Source: Selenomonadaceae bacterium
GTDB taxonomy: Bacteria; Bacillota; Negativicutes; Selenomonadales; Selenomonadaceae
Length of the DNA: 10,764 nucleotides
Reading direction: 5' to 3'
NCBI GenBank assembly: GCA_017445435.1
Contig: JAFSUE010000222.1
Location: 1 to 10,764 of the forward strand
In this document: piece after piece, positions 5,295 to 10,764 of the stretch
How the letters are laid out: each line of letters opens with the position of its first letter
Numbering within the stretch: the stretch's first letter is position 1
The notes under the pieces: generated by a model
Databases searched by the model: none
Told to the model about the DNA's origin: nothing
Seen by the model: only the letters and a program-made list of their open reading frames with translations
Position numbers and translations under genes: made by a program

Positions 5295-5603
5295 ATGAAA
5301 AAAATTCCGCGCGGCTTGTCCGATAAGGAAATGATAAAAAATTACGTCGAAGAACAATCTGTCGAACAGCAAATGTTGATTGCGGCTAAAAAGGCTGAAA
5401 AACTTCGTCGTGTTGAAGAGGCTGAAAAACCGCCTGAACCTTTGGCTAAAGCTGGCTTTACAAAAGAATTAACTGAACAACTTGGAATGGAACTTCTTGC
5501 CTTGAAAATTGAATTGGGTACAGCTGGCGTCAAAGACTACAAATTCAAAATTAAGCGTGACGGCGAAAAAATTATTCTTAGCGTCATTGATAAAAAGTTT
5601 TAA
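5295..5603 (+). CDS. Small protein of unknown function, coiled-coil-like N-terminal half
   Basis: I do not recognise this 102-residue protein. The first half is rich in Glu, Lys, Ala and Arg (EEQSVEQQMLIAAKKAEKL) and probably helical. A PPEP turn follows, then a segment with alternating hydrophobic residues (KIELGTAGVKDYKFKIKRDG) ending in IILSVIDKKF, likely a beta hairpin. There is no signal peptide, membrane helix or metal motif. The frame is open from a TTG at 5247, but I place the start at ATG 5295. The 48 bases between differ from copy A mostly at amino-acid-changing positions and can fold into a conserved stem-loop, which suggests untranslated leader. Neither start has a good ribosome binding site. 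A consensus promoter lies at 5180-5209. The permease gene follows after 48 bases. Confidence 0.7.
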   Translation: MKKIPRGLSDKEMIKNYVEEQSVEQQMLIAAKKAEKLRRVEEAEKPPEPLAKAGFTKELTEQLGMELLALKIELGTAGVKDYKFKIKRDGEKIILSVIDKKF

Positions 5604-5651
5604 AAAGGTTAGAATAGGCGTTGAAATTTTTTCACGGAAGGGGACGAAGTT

Positions 5652-6932
5652 TTGGATATGACAATAGTGGCGGTAATAATTTTTGTTGCCGCCTACGCGC
5701 TGATAATTTCTGAAAAAGTTCACAGAACGATTGTCGGAATTGTCGGCGCAATGCTGATGATAATTTTCGGCATAATTTCGCAGGAAACAGCAATTCATCA
5801 CATTGACTTCAACACGCTGGGGCTTTTAATGGGCATGATGATTATCGTGAACATTACAAGCGAAACTGGGCTATTCAACTTCCTAGCAATTTGGTCGGCG
5901 AAAAAAGTTAAAGCGCACCCTGTTAAACTACTTATCGCATTGAGTTTGCTAACGGCAACTTGTTCAGCGCTCTTGGATAACGTCACGACAGTTTTGTTGA
6001 CAGTACCAATAACTTTTAACATTGCCTCGCAGTTGAAAGTTGACGTGAAACCGTTTTTAATGGCGCAAATCATCAGCTCCAACATTGGCGGCACGTCAAC
6101 GCTTGTAGGTGATCCGCCTAATATTATGATTGGCTCGGCAGTCGGTTTAAGTTTTATGGACTTCATTTACAACTTGACATTGCCCACCATTATAATTTTC
6201 TTCGTGACGATTGTTATTATGGTTGCAATGTACGGCTCAAAACTTCATACGCATAAGGAATTGCAAGATAAAGTTATGCGTCTCAATGCGAAAAGCCAAA
6301 TTACCGATCCCGTGCTGATGAAAAAATGTTTAGCCGTATTAGCTTTTACAATGTCACTGTTCGTCCTCCACAACACGTTACACCTTGAAACGGCAACGGC
6401 GGCACTTAGCGGCGCAGGATTACTTTTGCTGATAACGTACACGCACAACGAAACGATGATTGCAAAAGTTTTAAGTAAAATTGAATGGCTTGCAATATTT
6501 TTCTTCGCGGGATTGTTCGTACTTGTCGGCGCACTTGTAGAAATGGGCGTCATAAAGGCAATGGCGGCGGCGGCACTCGACGCGACGGGCGGCAATGTAA
6601 CGGCAGTAGCGCTTTTAATTTTGTGGATGAGCGCGATTGCATCAGCATTTATTGACAACATACCTTTCGTGGCAACGTTAATTCCGCTTATTAAAGATAT
6701 GGGCGCGATGGGACTTGCAAACTTGGAGCCGATGTGGTGGAGTTTAGCATTAGGCGCGTGCTTAGGCGGCAATGGTACGTTAATCGGTGCAAGCGCTAAC
6801 GTTGTAGTAGCGTCAATGGCGGCGCAACGTGGCAGAGCAATTTCATTTATCGAATTTATGAAGACGGCGTTTCCGCTGATGATTCTGTCGATAATAATTT
6901 CAACGGCTTACGTATGGATTAGATATTTATAA
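5652..6932 (+). CDS. ArsB/NhaD-family (ion transporter superfamily) permease
   Basis: A 426-residue integral membrane protein with about 11 hydrophobic segments. It carries the paired signatures of this superfamily. The first half has LLDNVTTVLLTVP (Asp109-Asn110), then NIGGTSTLVGDPPNIM at 144-159. The second half repeats the theme with FIDNIPFVATLIPL (Asp335-Asn336) and GGNGTLIGASANVV near 372-385. These are the two discontinuous helices of the inverted-repeat fold. Relatives move arsenite, Na+/H+, sulfate or dicarboxylates. The DNVTT/GDPPN pattern is closest to the ArsB/NhaD/P-protein branch, but no arsenic regulator or reductase gene is nearby, so the substrate stays open. The start is TTG at 5652 because AAGGGG (5638-5643) is 8 bases upstream; the ATG at 5658 would be too far. 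Confidence 0.88.
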   Translation: MDMTIVAVIIFVAAYALIISEKVHRTIVGIVGAMLMIIFGIISQETAIHHIDFNTLGLLMGMMIIVNITSETGLFNFLAIWSAKKVKAHPVKLLIALSLLTATCSALLDNVTTVLLTVPITFNIASQLKVDVKPFLMAQIISSNIGGTSTLVGDPPNIMIGSAVGLSFMDFIYNLTLPTIIIFFVTIVIMVAMYGSKLHTHKELQDKVMRLNAKSQITDPVLMKKCLAVLAFTMSLFVLHNTLHLETATAALSGAGLLLLITYTHNETMIAKVLSKIEWLAIFFFAGLFVLVGALVEMGVIKAMAAAALDATGGNVTAVALLILWMSAIASAFIDNIPFVATLIPLIKDMGAMGLANLEPMWWSLALGACLGGNGTLIGASANVVVASMAAQRGRAISFIEFMKTAFPLMILSIIISTAYVWIRYL

Positions 6933-6978
6933 TTAGGAATGCTTAATGCGGAATGCGTAATGACGGCTACAAGCTAAA
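6930..6978. repeat. Seven degenerate heptamers between permease and trxB
   Basis: Units are TAATTAG, GAATGCT, TAATGCG, GAATGCG, TAATGAC, GGCTACA, AGCTAAA. The array opens with the permease TAA stop and ends three bases before the GGAGG of trxB. It uses the same two word families, in the same order, as the array after glnS. Confidence 0.82.
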
Positions 6979-6992
6979 ATGGAGGTTGAGAA

Positions 6993-7925
6993 ATGGCGAA
7001 AAAAATTGTTCACAAAGATATTGTGATAATCGGCGCAGGTATGGCTGGCTTGACTGCGGCACTGTACGCGGGCAGAATGAATCTTGACACGCTTGTTTTG
7101 GAGTCAGGACTTATCGGCGGACAAATTGCTAACGCCGTAAGCATTGAAAATTATCCTGGCTTTGAAAGTGTCAGCGGCGGCGAATTAATCGGCATTTTGC
7201 AACGTCAAGCTGAAAAATTTGGCGCGGTTATTGATGAGTTCGACACGATTGAAAAAGTTTCGTTGAAGTCTACGCCGAAAATTGTTGAGACTGAAGAGCA
7301 TATTTACGAATGCGACGTTGTAATAATTGCGTCGGGTATGAATCGCCGTAAACTTCCCCTTCCTGAAGAAAAAACTTTTGCAGGGCGTGGCGTTCATTAC
7401 TGCGAAATGTGCGATGGGCATATGTACCAAAACAAAGTTATTGCGGTTATGGGCGGCGGCAATGCGGCACTTGACGCGGCAAATTTTTTGACAAAGTACG
7501 CTGAAAAAATTTATATCATTCACCGTTCACAATTCCGCGCAGATGAAGTTACCCAGCAACGTGTCAAGAAAAATCCTAAAATCGAAATTATGTTGCAGAC
7601 GGAAATTAAAAAGCTTAATGGCAAAGGTCGTCTTCAAAGTGTTGACATTCTCGACAAAAATTCTGGCAAACTGCAAAATATTGCTGTCGACGGAATTTTT
7701 GTAAATATCGGCGTTGAACCGAATACGCAACTTTTCAAGGACGAACTTAAATTGAGTGACAGCGGCAGAATTATCGCGGGCGAAGATTGCTGTACTGAAA
7801 TTGAAGGCGTCTTCGCGGCTGGTGATGTTCGTGAAAAGAAAATTCGCCAACTTACAACGGCGGCGGCTGACGGTACGACGGCGGCTTTGCTTGCCGAAAA
7901 ATATTTGTCTAAACTTAAAGGTTGA
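6993..7925 (+). CDS. trxB: Thioredoxin reductase-like flavoprotein
   Basis: A 310-residue low-molecular-weight FAD enzyme that passes electrons to thioredoxin-like partners. FAD binding is shown by IIGAGMAG (GxGxxG at 14-19) and by the C-terminal FAAGDVRE. The redox-active pair is Cys137 and Cys140 in HYCEMCDGH. The second nucleotide fold has GGGNAA (154-159). The usual NADPH 2'-phosphate motif HRRxxxR appears only as HRSQFR (177-182): the second arginine is replaced and one residue is missing, so donor preference is uncertain. The start is an ATG with GGAGG (6981-6985) 7 bases upstream. The stop TGA overlaps the ribosome binding site of the glutaredoxin-like gene, so the two are translated from one mRNA. 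Identification is firm; the electron donor is not. Confidence 0.93.
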   Translation: MAKKIVHKDIVIIGAGMAGLTAALYAGRMNLDTLVLESGLIGGQIANAVSIENYPGFESVSGGELIGILQRQAEKFGAVIDEFDTIEKVSLKSTPKIVETEEHIYECDVVIIASGMNRRKLPLPEEKTFAGRGVHYCEMCDGHMYQNKVIAVMGGGNAALDAANFLTKYAEKIYIIHRSQFRADEVTQQRVKKNPKIEIMLQTEIKKLNGKGRLQSVDILDKNSGKLQNIAVDGIFVNIGVEPNTQLFKDELKLSDSGRIIAGEDCCTEIEGVFAAGDVREKKIRQLTTAAADGTTAALLAEKYLSKLKG

Positions 7926-7937
7926 GGAGGTTAAAAA

Positions 7938-8168
7938 ATGGTCAAAGTTTATTCTTTTGAGGCGTGTCCTTGGTGTAACAAAGTTAAGAAATATCTTGAC
8001 TCAAAAGGCGTTGAATATGAAGTTCATGACGTTGAACTTAACGCGGAAGATGCCGCCGCTTGCGAAAAGCTCACTGGCGATACTGCCGTCCCTGTCTTGA
8101 CTGTCGACGACAAAAATTACATTTTGGGCTTTGACAAGGCGAAAATCGACGCGTTGCTTGGACTTTAA
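7938..8168 (+). CDS. Glutaredoxin-like thiol-disulfide protein
   Basis: A 76-residue thioredoxin-fold protein. The active site is CPWC at residues 10-13, right after the first strand (VKVYSFEA); the cis-proline loop is TAVPVLTVDD. A C-terminal IGFD-like segment (LGFDKAKIDALLG) is typical of short NrdH/YruB-type glutaredoxins of anaerobes. GAGGAGG (7924-7930) with a 7-base gap sets the ATG. It lies between trxB and a peroxidase gene, with 12 bases on the trxB side and 18 before the peroxidase ATG, so it probably carries electrons from TrxB to the peroxidase or other targets. No glutathione synthesis gene is seen here, which favours a thioredoxin-like rather than glutathione-dependent role. Confidence 0.9.
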   Translation: MVKVYSFEACPWCNKVKKYLDSKGVEYEVHDVELNAEDAAACEKLTGDTAVPVLTVDDKNYILGFDKAKIDALLGL

Positions 8169-8186
8169 AATTTGGAGGAAAATTTT

Positions 8187-8732
8187 ATGGGCATTTACGA
8201 TTTCACCGTTAAGACGAACAAAGGCGTTGAAAAAAATCTTGGCGACTACAAAGGAAAAGTTTTGCTTATTGTCAACACTGCCAGTAAGTGCGGCTTTACT
8301 CCGCAGTTCAAAGAATTGCAGGAACTTTACAAGACGTACAAAGATCGTGGCTTGGAAATTCTCGGCTTTCCGTGCAACCAATTTGCAGGTCAAGAGCCTG
8401 GCAGTAACGATGAAGTTCAAACTTTCTGCCGCGCCAATTACGGCGTCACGTTCCAAATTTTTGAAAAAGGCGACGTTCGCGGCGAAACTGCGCAGCCGCT
8501 TTTCAAATATTTAACTGAACAGAAAAAGTTTGAAGGCTTTGATGAAAATCACCCAATCGCTGCTAAACTTGTTGAGGCGCTTAAACAAAATTTCCCTGAA
8601 TACCTTGAAGGCGACGGAATTAAATGGAACTTTACCAAATTTTTAGTCGACAAGGAAGGCAATGTTGTAGCGCGTTTTGAACCAACGACCAATCCTGCGT
8701 CAATCGCTAAAGATATTGAAGCTTTACTCTAA
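8187..8732 (+). CDS. Glutathione peroxidase family protein, Cys type, probably thioredoxin-dependent
   Basis: Reduces hydrogen or organic peroxides. The tetrad is visible: Cys35 (NTASKCGFT), Gln65 (GFPCNQF), and Trp147-Asn148 (IKWNFTKF). The peroxidatic residue is cysteine, encoded by TGC, not selenocysteine. Cys81 in TFCRANYG lies in the 'Cys block' where thioredoxin-dependent members have the resolving cysteine, and the gene follows trxB and a glutaredoxin-like gene, so a thioredoxin-type donor is likely. At 181 residues it is longer than the shortest homologues because of a loop near 113-141. The start is ATG 8187, 8 bases after GGAGG (8174-8178); an in-frame TTG at 8172 would overlap that site. 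A terminator-like hairpin follows. Confidence 0.93.
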   Translation: MGIYDFTVKTNKGVEKNLGDYKGKVLLIVNTASKCGFTPQFKELQELYKTYKDRGLEILGFPCNQFAGQEPGSNDEVQTFCRANYGVTFQIFEKGDVRGETAQPLFKYLTEQKKFEGFDENHPIAAKLVEALKQNFPEYLEGDGIKWNFTKFLVDKEGNVVARFEPTTNPASIAKDIEALL

Positions 8733-8758
8733 AACTTAATTTATAAAAAATTTTTTTG

Positions 8759-8783
8759 ACCGTCTAAAGGCGGTATTTTTTTT
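8759..8783 (+). terminator. Intrinsic terminator after the redox operon, abutting the hemW ribosome binding site
   Basis: ACCGTC (8759-8764) and GGCGGT (8769-8774) form a 6-bp stem with one G-U pair and a TAAA loop, followed by A and eight T (8776-8783). The hemW Shine-Dalgarno begins at the very next base. Confidence 0.75.
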
Positions 8784-8795
8784 GAGGAGAAAACT

Positions 8796-9935
8796 TTGCT
8801 AACTGATAATTACGCATTAATCTACGTTCATATTCCATTCTGCGCGGCGAAATGTAACTACTGCGCGTTCAACTCAAAAATTTCTACGGCGGAGGAACGC
8901 GAAAGTTACGTTGACGCACTTATAACCGAAATTAAATCTACTCCCTATCCTCTACCCCCTACCTACTCAATTTATTTTGGCGGCGGCACTCCTACAATTT
9001 TGACGCTTAATCAGCTGAAAAAAATTTTCGCGGCAATTCAAACTACCTTCAACGTAGAAAAAAATTCTGAAATTACGATTGAAGCTAATCCTGGCACTGT
9101 CGACAAAAATTTTCTGCGCGGACTTCGTGAAATTGGCTTTAACCGTCTAAGTTTGGGCGTACAAAGTTTTAACGACGAACTTTTAAAAATTCTTGGCAGG
9201 ATTCACAATTCCACAACGGCGCTTGAAACTGTTCATACGGCTAAAAATTTTTTTGACAATATCAGCGTTGATTTAATGTACGGTCTGCCGAATCAGACAC
9301 TTGACGACGTGAAAGTTGACGTTGAAACTGCCGCCGCGTTGGACGTTCAACACATTTCAATTTACGGCTTGGAAGTTGAACCGAATACAAAATTTTTTCA
9401 GCTTAACGAAGTTGGACGCTTGAACTTGCCGACGGAAAATATTTGTGCCGATATGTACGAATTTATTATTGCGACGTTGCCGAAGTTGGGCTACAATCGC
9501 TACGAAGTCAGCAACTTTGCGAAAGTTGGGCGTGAAAGTCGACACAACAGCGGCTATTGGACTGGCGCAAAATATTTTGGATTCGGCGCTGGCGCTCATT
9601 CGTACAACGGAAAAATTAGAACTTCCAACGTTGCCAATGTTGCCGATTATGTAAAAAACATTCGCGCAGGTCGTGACGTTTCACAAGTTGAAGAGCTTGT
9701 CACGAAAAGCGCGGCTATGGAAGAATTTTGCTTTTTGGGTCTGCGTATGACGGCGGGCATTGACGCGAAAATTTTTTATGAAAGATTCGGCGAAAATATT
9801 TTTGACGTGTACGGTAAAGTTATTGAAAAAAATTTTAAACTTGGACTGTTGCAAGTCGACGGCGATAAAATTTTTTTGACGCCGCGCGGCTTTGAAGTTA
9901 GCAACGTTGTATTGGCAGACTTCCTGTTTGATTAA
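8796..9935 (+). CDS. hemW: Radical SAM heme chaperone HemW (coproporphyrinogen oxidase-like)
   Basis: A 379-residue radical SAM protein. The iron-sulfur cluster cysteines are Cys16, Cys20 and Cys23 in HIPFCAAKCNYCAF. The residue two after the third cysteine is Phe, as in HemW, where true HemN oxidases have a fourth cysteine. SAM-binding motifs follow: YFGGGTPT at 60-67 and EANPGT further on, then RLSLGVQSF and DLMYGLPNQT. The C-terminal HemW domain is present (FCFLGLRMTAGID). HemW is thought to hand heme to respiratory targets and not to oxidise coproporphyrinogen. The start is TTG at 8796, with GAGGAG (8784-8789) 6 bases before. Residues 50-56 are encoded by a C-rich heptamer array. Confidence 0.93.
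   Translation: MLTDNYALIYVHIPFCAAKCNYCAFNSKISTAEERESYVDALITEIKSTPYPLPPTYSIYFGGGTPTILTLNQLKKIFAAIQTTFNVEKNSEITIEANPGTVDKNFLRGLREIGFNRLSLGVQSFNDELLKILGRIHNSTTALETVHTAKNFFDNISVDLMYGLPNQTLDDVKVDVETAAALDVQHISIYGLEVEPNTKFFQLNEVGRLNLPTENICADMYEFIIATLPKLGYNRYEVSNFAKVGRESRHNSGYWTGAKYFGFGAGAHSYNGKIRTSNVANVADYVKNIRAGRDVSQVEELVTKSAAMEEFCFLGLRMTAGIDAKIFYERFGENIFDVYGKVIEKNFKLGLLQVDGDKIFLTPRGFEVSNVVLADFLFD
8943..8963. repeat. Three C-rich heptamers inside hemW
   Basis: CCCTATC, CTCTACC, CCCTACC: three 7-base units (21 bases, so the frame is kept) encode the proline-rich PYPLPPT between the first helix and the YFGGGTPT strand of HemW. The base composition is unlike the surrounding gene. Confidence 0.6.
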
Positions 9936-9973
9936 ATAGTGAATAAATATTTCAATCTAAAAAAATAAGGAAA

Positions 9974-9999
9974 TCAGCGACATTTCCCATCGCCGCTGA
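9974..9999. terminator. Hairpin downstream of hemW, weak terminator candidate
   Basis: TCAGCG (9974-9979) pairs with CGCTGA (9994-9999); an inner GCGA/TCGC pairing is an alternative. No T-run follows on the plus strand. On the minus strand it is followed by a T-rich stretch, so it could stop leftward transcription. Confidence 0.35.
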
Positions 10000-10078
10000 C
10001 GAATTTAGAATTTGAAAGTTTTCATTACGCATTAACGCGTTGTACTAGTAAATATATAAAAAAATTTCAACTCGAATG

Positions 10079-10087
10079 TGCTAAACT
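10079..10087 (+). promoter_or_regulatory. Extended -10 element before the frameshifted small gene
   Basis: TGCTAAACT is identical to the extended -10 of the copy B antitoxin promoter (4883-4891). No convincing -35 hexamer is present 16-18 bases upstream, only A-rich sequence. Confidence 0.4.
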
Positions 10088-10114
10088 ACAAATAAAAAGT
10101 AGGAGGCACAAACG

Positions 10115-10512
10115 ATGTTGAAACTAAAAAAAATTTACTGCCTATCATCAATCTTATTTTTGTAAAAATTTCCTCTTATCTTAAAGATGAATATTTAACA
10201 GAAAACAAGAAAACAGTTTTCCGCTTGATGTGTATAACGTTGAACGTGCTCATTTTTGCCTTCAAGTTTGAGTGTGCAGTAATGATTTCAGATTTCACTG
10301 ATTTTTATTGTATTTTAAAGGCTATGTGGATAAAAAGTAGATGTCAACATTTGTTTGCCCTGAAACGTGACAATACAAAAAAAATTGGAAAAAAAGAAGA
10401 GCGAAAAGTAATTTTGAAATATCGCAAACGCATAGAGACGTTTTTTTTCGTCCGTCTTTTAACCAAAATTTATAGGCTCAATTTTTATAAAGTTAAATCT
10501 TTAATTTTTTAA
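10115..10512 (+). pseudogene. Frameshifted small membrane-protein gene (or -1 programmed frameshift)
   Basis: AGGAGG (10101-10106) lies 8 bases before ATG 10115, but that frame closes after 16 codons (10163-10165). A different frame is open from 10096 to 10512 without any start codon near the ribosome binding site. The two join by a -1 shift on eight A (10126-10133), read as A AAA AAA in the zero frame, to give 132 residues: MLKLKK then NLLPIINLIFVKISSYL. The joined protein has hydrophobic stretches at about 7-23 and 36-65 and a Lys/Arg-rich second half. I do not recognise the family. Base use is much more A/T-rich than in the other genes. It may be a decayed gene, an assembly error in the A-run, a phase-variable switch, or true frameshifting; the sequence alone cannot decide. 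Confidence 0.5.
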
Positions 10513-10531
10513 TTTCTGTTAGCACAATAGG

Positions 10532-10551
10532 TTAGTTTATAAAAAAACTAA
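10532..10551. terminator. Weak A/T hairpin between convergent genes
   Basis: TTAGTTT (10532-10538) pairs with AAACTAA (10545-10551). The stem is almost all A-T, so this is only a possible convergent terminator for the frameshifted gene and the DUF805 gene. Confidence 0.25.
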
Positions 10552-10598
10552 AAAATTTATACAGATTCAGTTAAAAAACAACCGCTAGAAAATTATCT

Positions 10599-10764
10599 TT
10601 AGAAAGTTTGCAGTGGATCTGCGCCGTACTGATTGTAACCGTCAGTTCCCTTCGCAAATAACAGGTACAAGCCGAAAAAGAAATCTACAATCGGAATTAA
10701 CATAATCAGCACCCAAAGTCCGCCTTTGTCCAAGTCATGCAGTCTTTTAATAATTAACGATACA
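10599..10764 (-). CDS. DUF805-family membrane protein, C-terminal part
   Basis: The last 54 codons are in the window; the 5' part lies beyond the right edge. The minus-strand frame reads IIKRLHDLDKGGLWVL, a hydrophobic helix (LIMLIPIVDFFFGLYLLF), then KGTDGYNQYGADPLQTF and a TAA at 10601-10599. The RLHDxxKxG box before the last helix and the GTxGxNxYGxDP tail are the marks of DUF805 (YhaH/YhaI-like) inner-membrane proteins of unknown function. It is convergent with everything else in the window. Confidence 0.85.
   Translation of the reverse strand, partial: VSLIIKRLHDLDKGGLWVLIMLIPIVDFFFGLYLLFAKGTDGYNQYGADPLQTF

Larger units (their letters stand above)
4828..5340. repeat. Long direct repeat, copy B (type I toxin-antitoxin unit)
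   Basis: Second copy of the unit at 4309-4820. It runs without a break into the complete small gene at 5295-5603, so this copy has the ancestral right-hand junction and copy A is probably the derived, truncated one. Confidence 0.9.
9936..10114. other. A/T-rich spacer after hemW
   Basis: I see no gene here. It holds an imperfect hairpin at 9974-9999, the word CATTACGCATTA near 10023 (complement of the TAATGCG heptamer family), and the promoter-like element at 10079-10087. Base composition falls to strongly A/T from here to the DUF805 gene. Confidence 0.6.

Noticed and set aside
5257..5295. Possible 12-residue leader peptide (GTG start, stop overlapping ATG 5295 as TGATG; ATG start in copy A)
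   Set aside because: The purine-rich stretch is too close to the start to act as a ribosome binding site, and three of twelve residues differ between copies; the hairpin explanation fits better.
4309..5340. CRISPR array
   Set aside because: Only two copies of a unit of about 513 bp; no short repeat-spacer alternation and no cas genes.
8289..8291. Selenocysteine in the peroxidase active site
   Set aside because: The codon is TGC (cysteine), with no in-frame TGA.
10435..10456. AGACG ... CGTCT hairpin with a T-rich loop as a terminator
   Set aside because: Only five base pairs with a 12-base loop, and it lies inside the long open frame; too weak to list.

Overview
The window reads as chromosomal DNA of a low-GC, anaerobic-looking bacterium. 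Strong AAGGAGG-type ribosome binding sites, several TTG and GTG starts, and A/T-rich spacers between gene-dense blocks suggest Firmicutes. A class such as Negativicutes would fit, but that placement is an inference from style and gene content. No rRNA, tRNA, CRISPR array, transposase or phage gene is visible.

Layout. 1-985: 3' part of a family 2 glycosyltransferase. 998-1711: LolD/MacB-type ABC ATPase without a visible permease. 1708-1788: a palindrome built of 7-base repeats. 1801-2580: HD-domain phosphohydrolase. 2606-4264: glutaminyl-tRNA synthetase (glnS). 4255-5340: a non-coding-looking block made of two tandem units of about 513 bp. 5295-5603: small unknown protein. 5652-6932: ArsB/NhaD-type permease. 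6993-8732: redox cluster of thioredoxin reductase, glutaredoxin-like protein and thioredoxin-type glutathione peroxidase. 8796-9935: radical SAM protein HemW. 9936-10598: A/T-rich stretch with a frameshifted small membrane-protein frame. 10599-10764: 3' end of a DUF805 gene on the minus strand.

The main discovery is in 4309-5340. Each tandem unit has the full layout of an Fst/par-like type I toxin-antitoxin locus. A 25-residue hydrophobic peptide lies on the minus strand with its own -35/-10 promoter, an excellent Shine-Dalgarno site and an SD-masking hairpin. Facing it is a short plus-strand RNA of about 70 nt with its own extended -10 promoter. Both transcripts end at one shared bidirectional terminator. 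A 22-nt direct repeat, present in the antitoxin RNA and again over the toxin start codon, gives the antisense contact. The two toxins differ by conservative substitutions, and each antitoxin repeat fits its own toxin best. The same unit also carries a consensus promoter for the downstream small gene; in the first copy that gene is cut off after about 15 codons.

A second theme is heptanucleotide repeats, which begin at the stop codons of three genes and also appear inside hemW. A third is a small gene at 10115-10512 whose start and long open frame are joined only by a -1 shift on a run of eight A.

Together, trxB, grx and gpx probably form one thiol-peroxidase operon. hemW follows directly behind a terminator-like hairpin.
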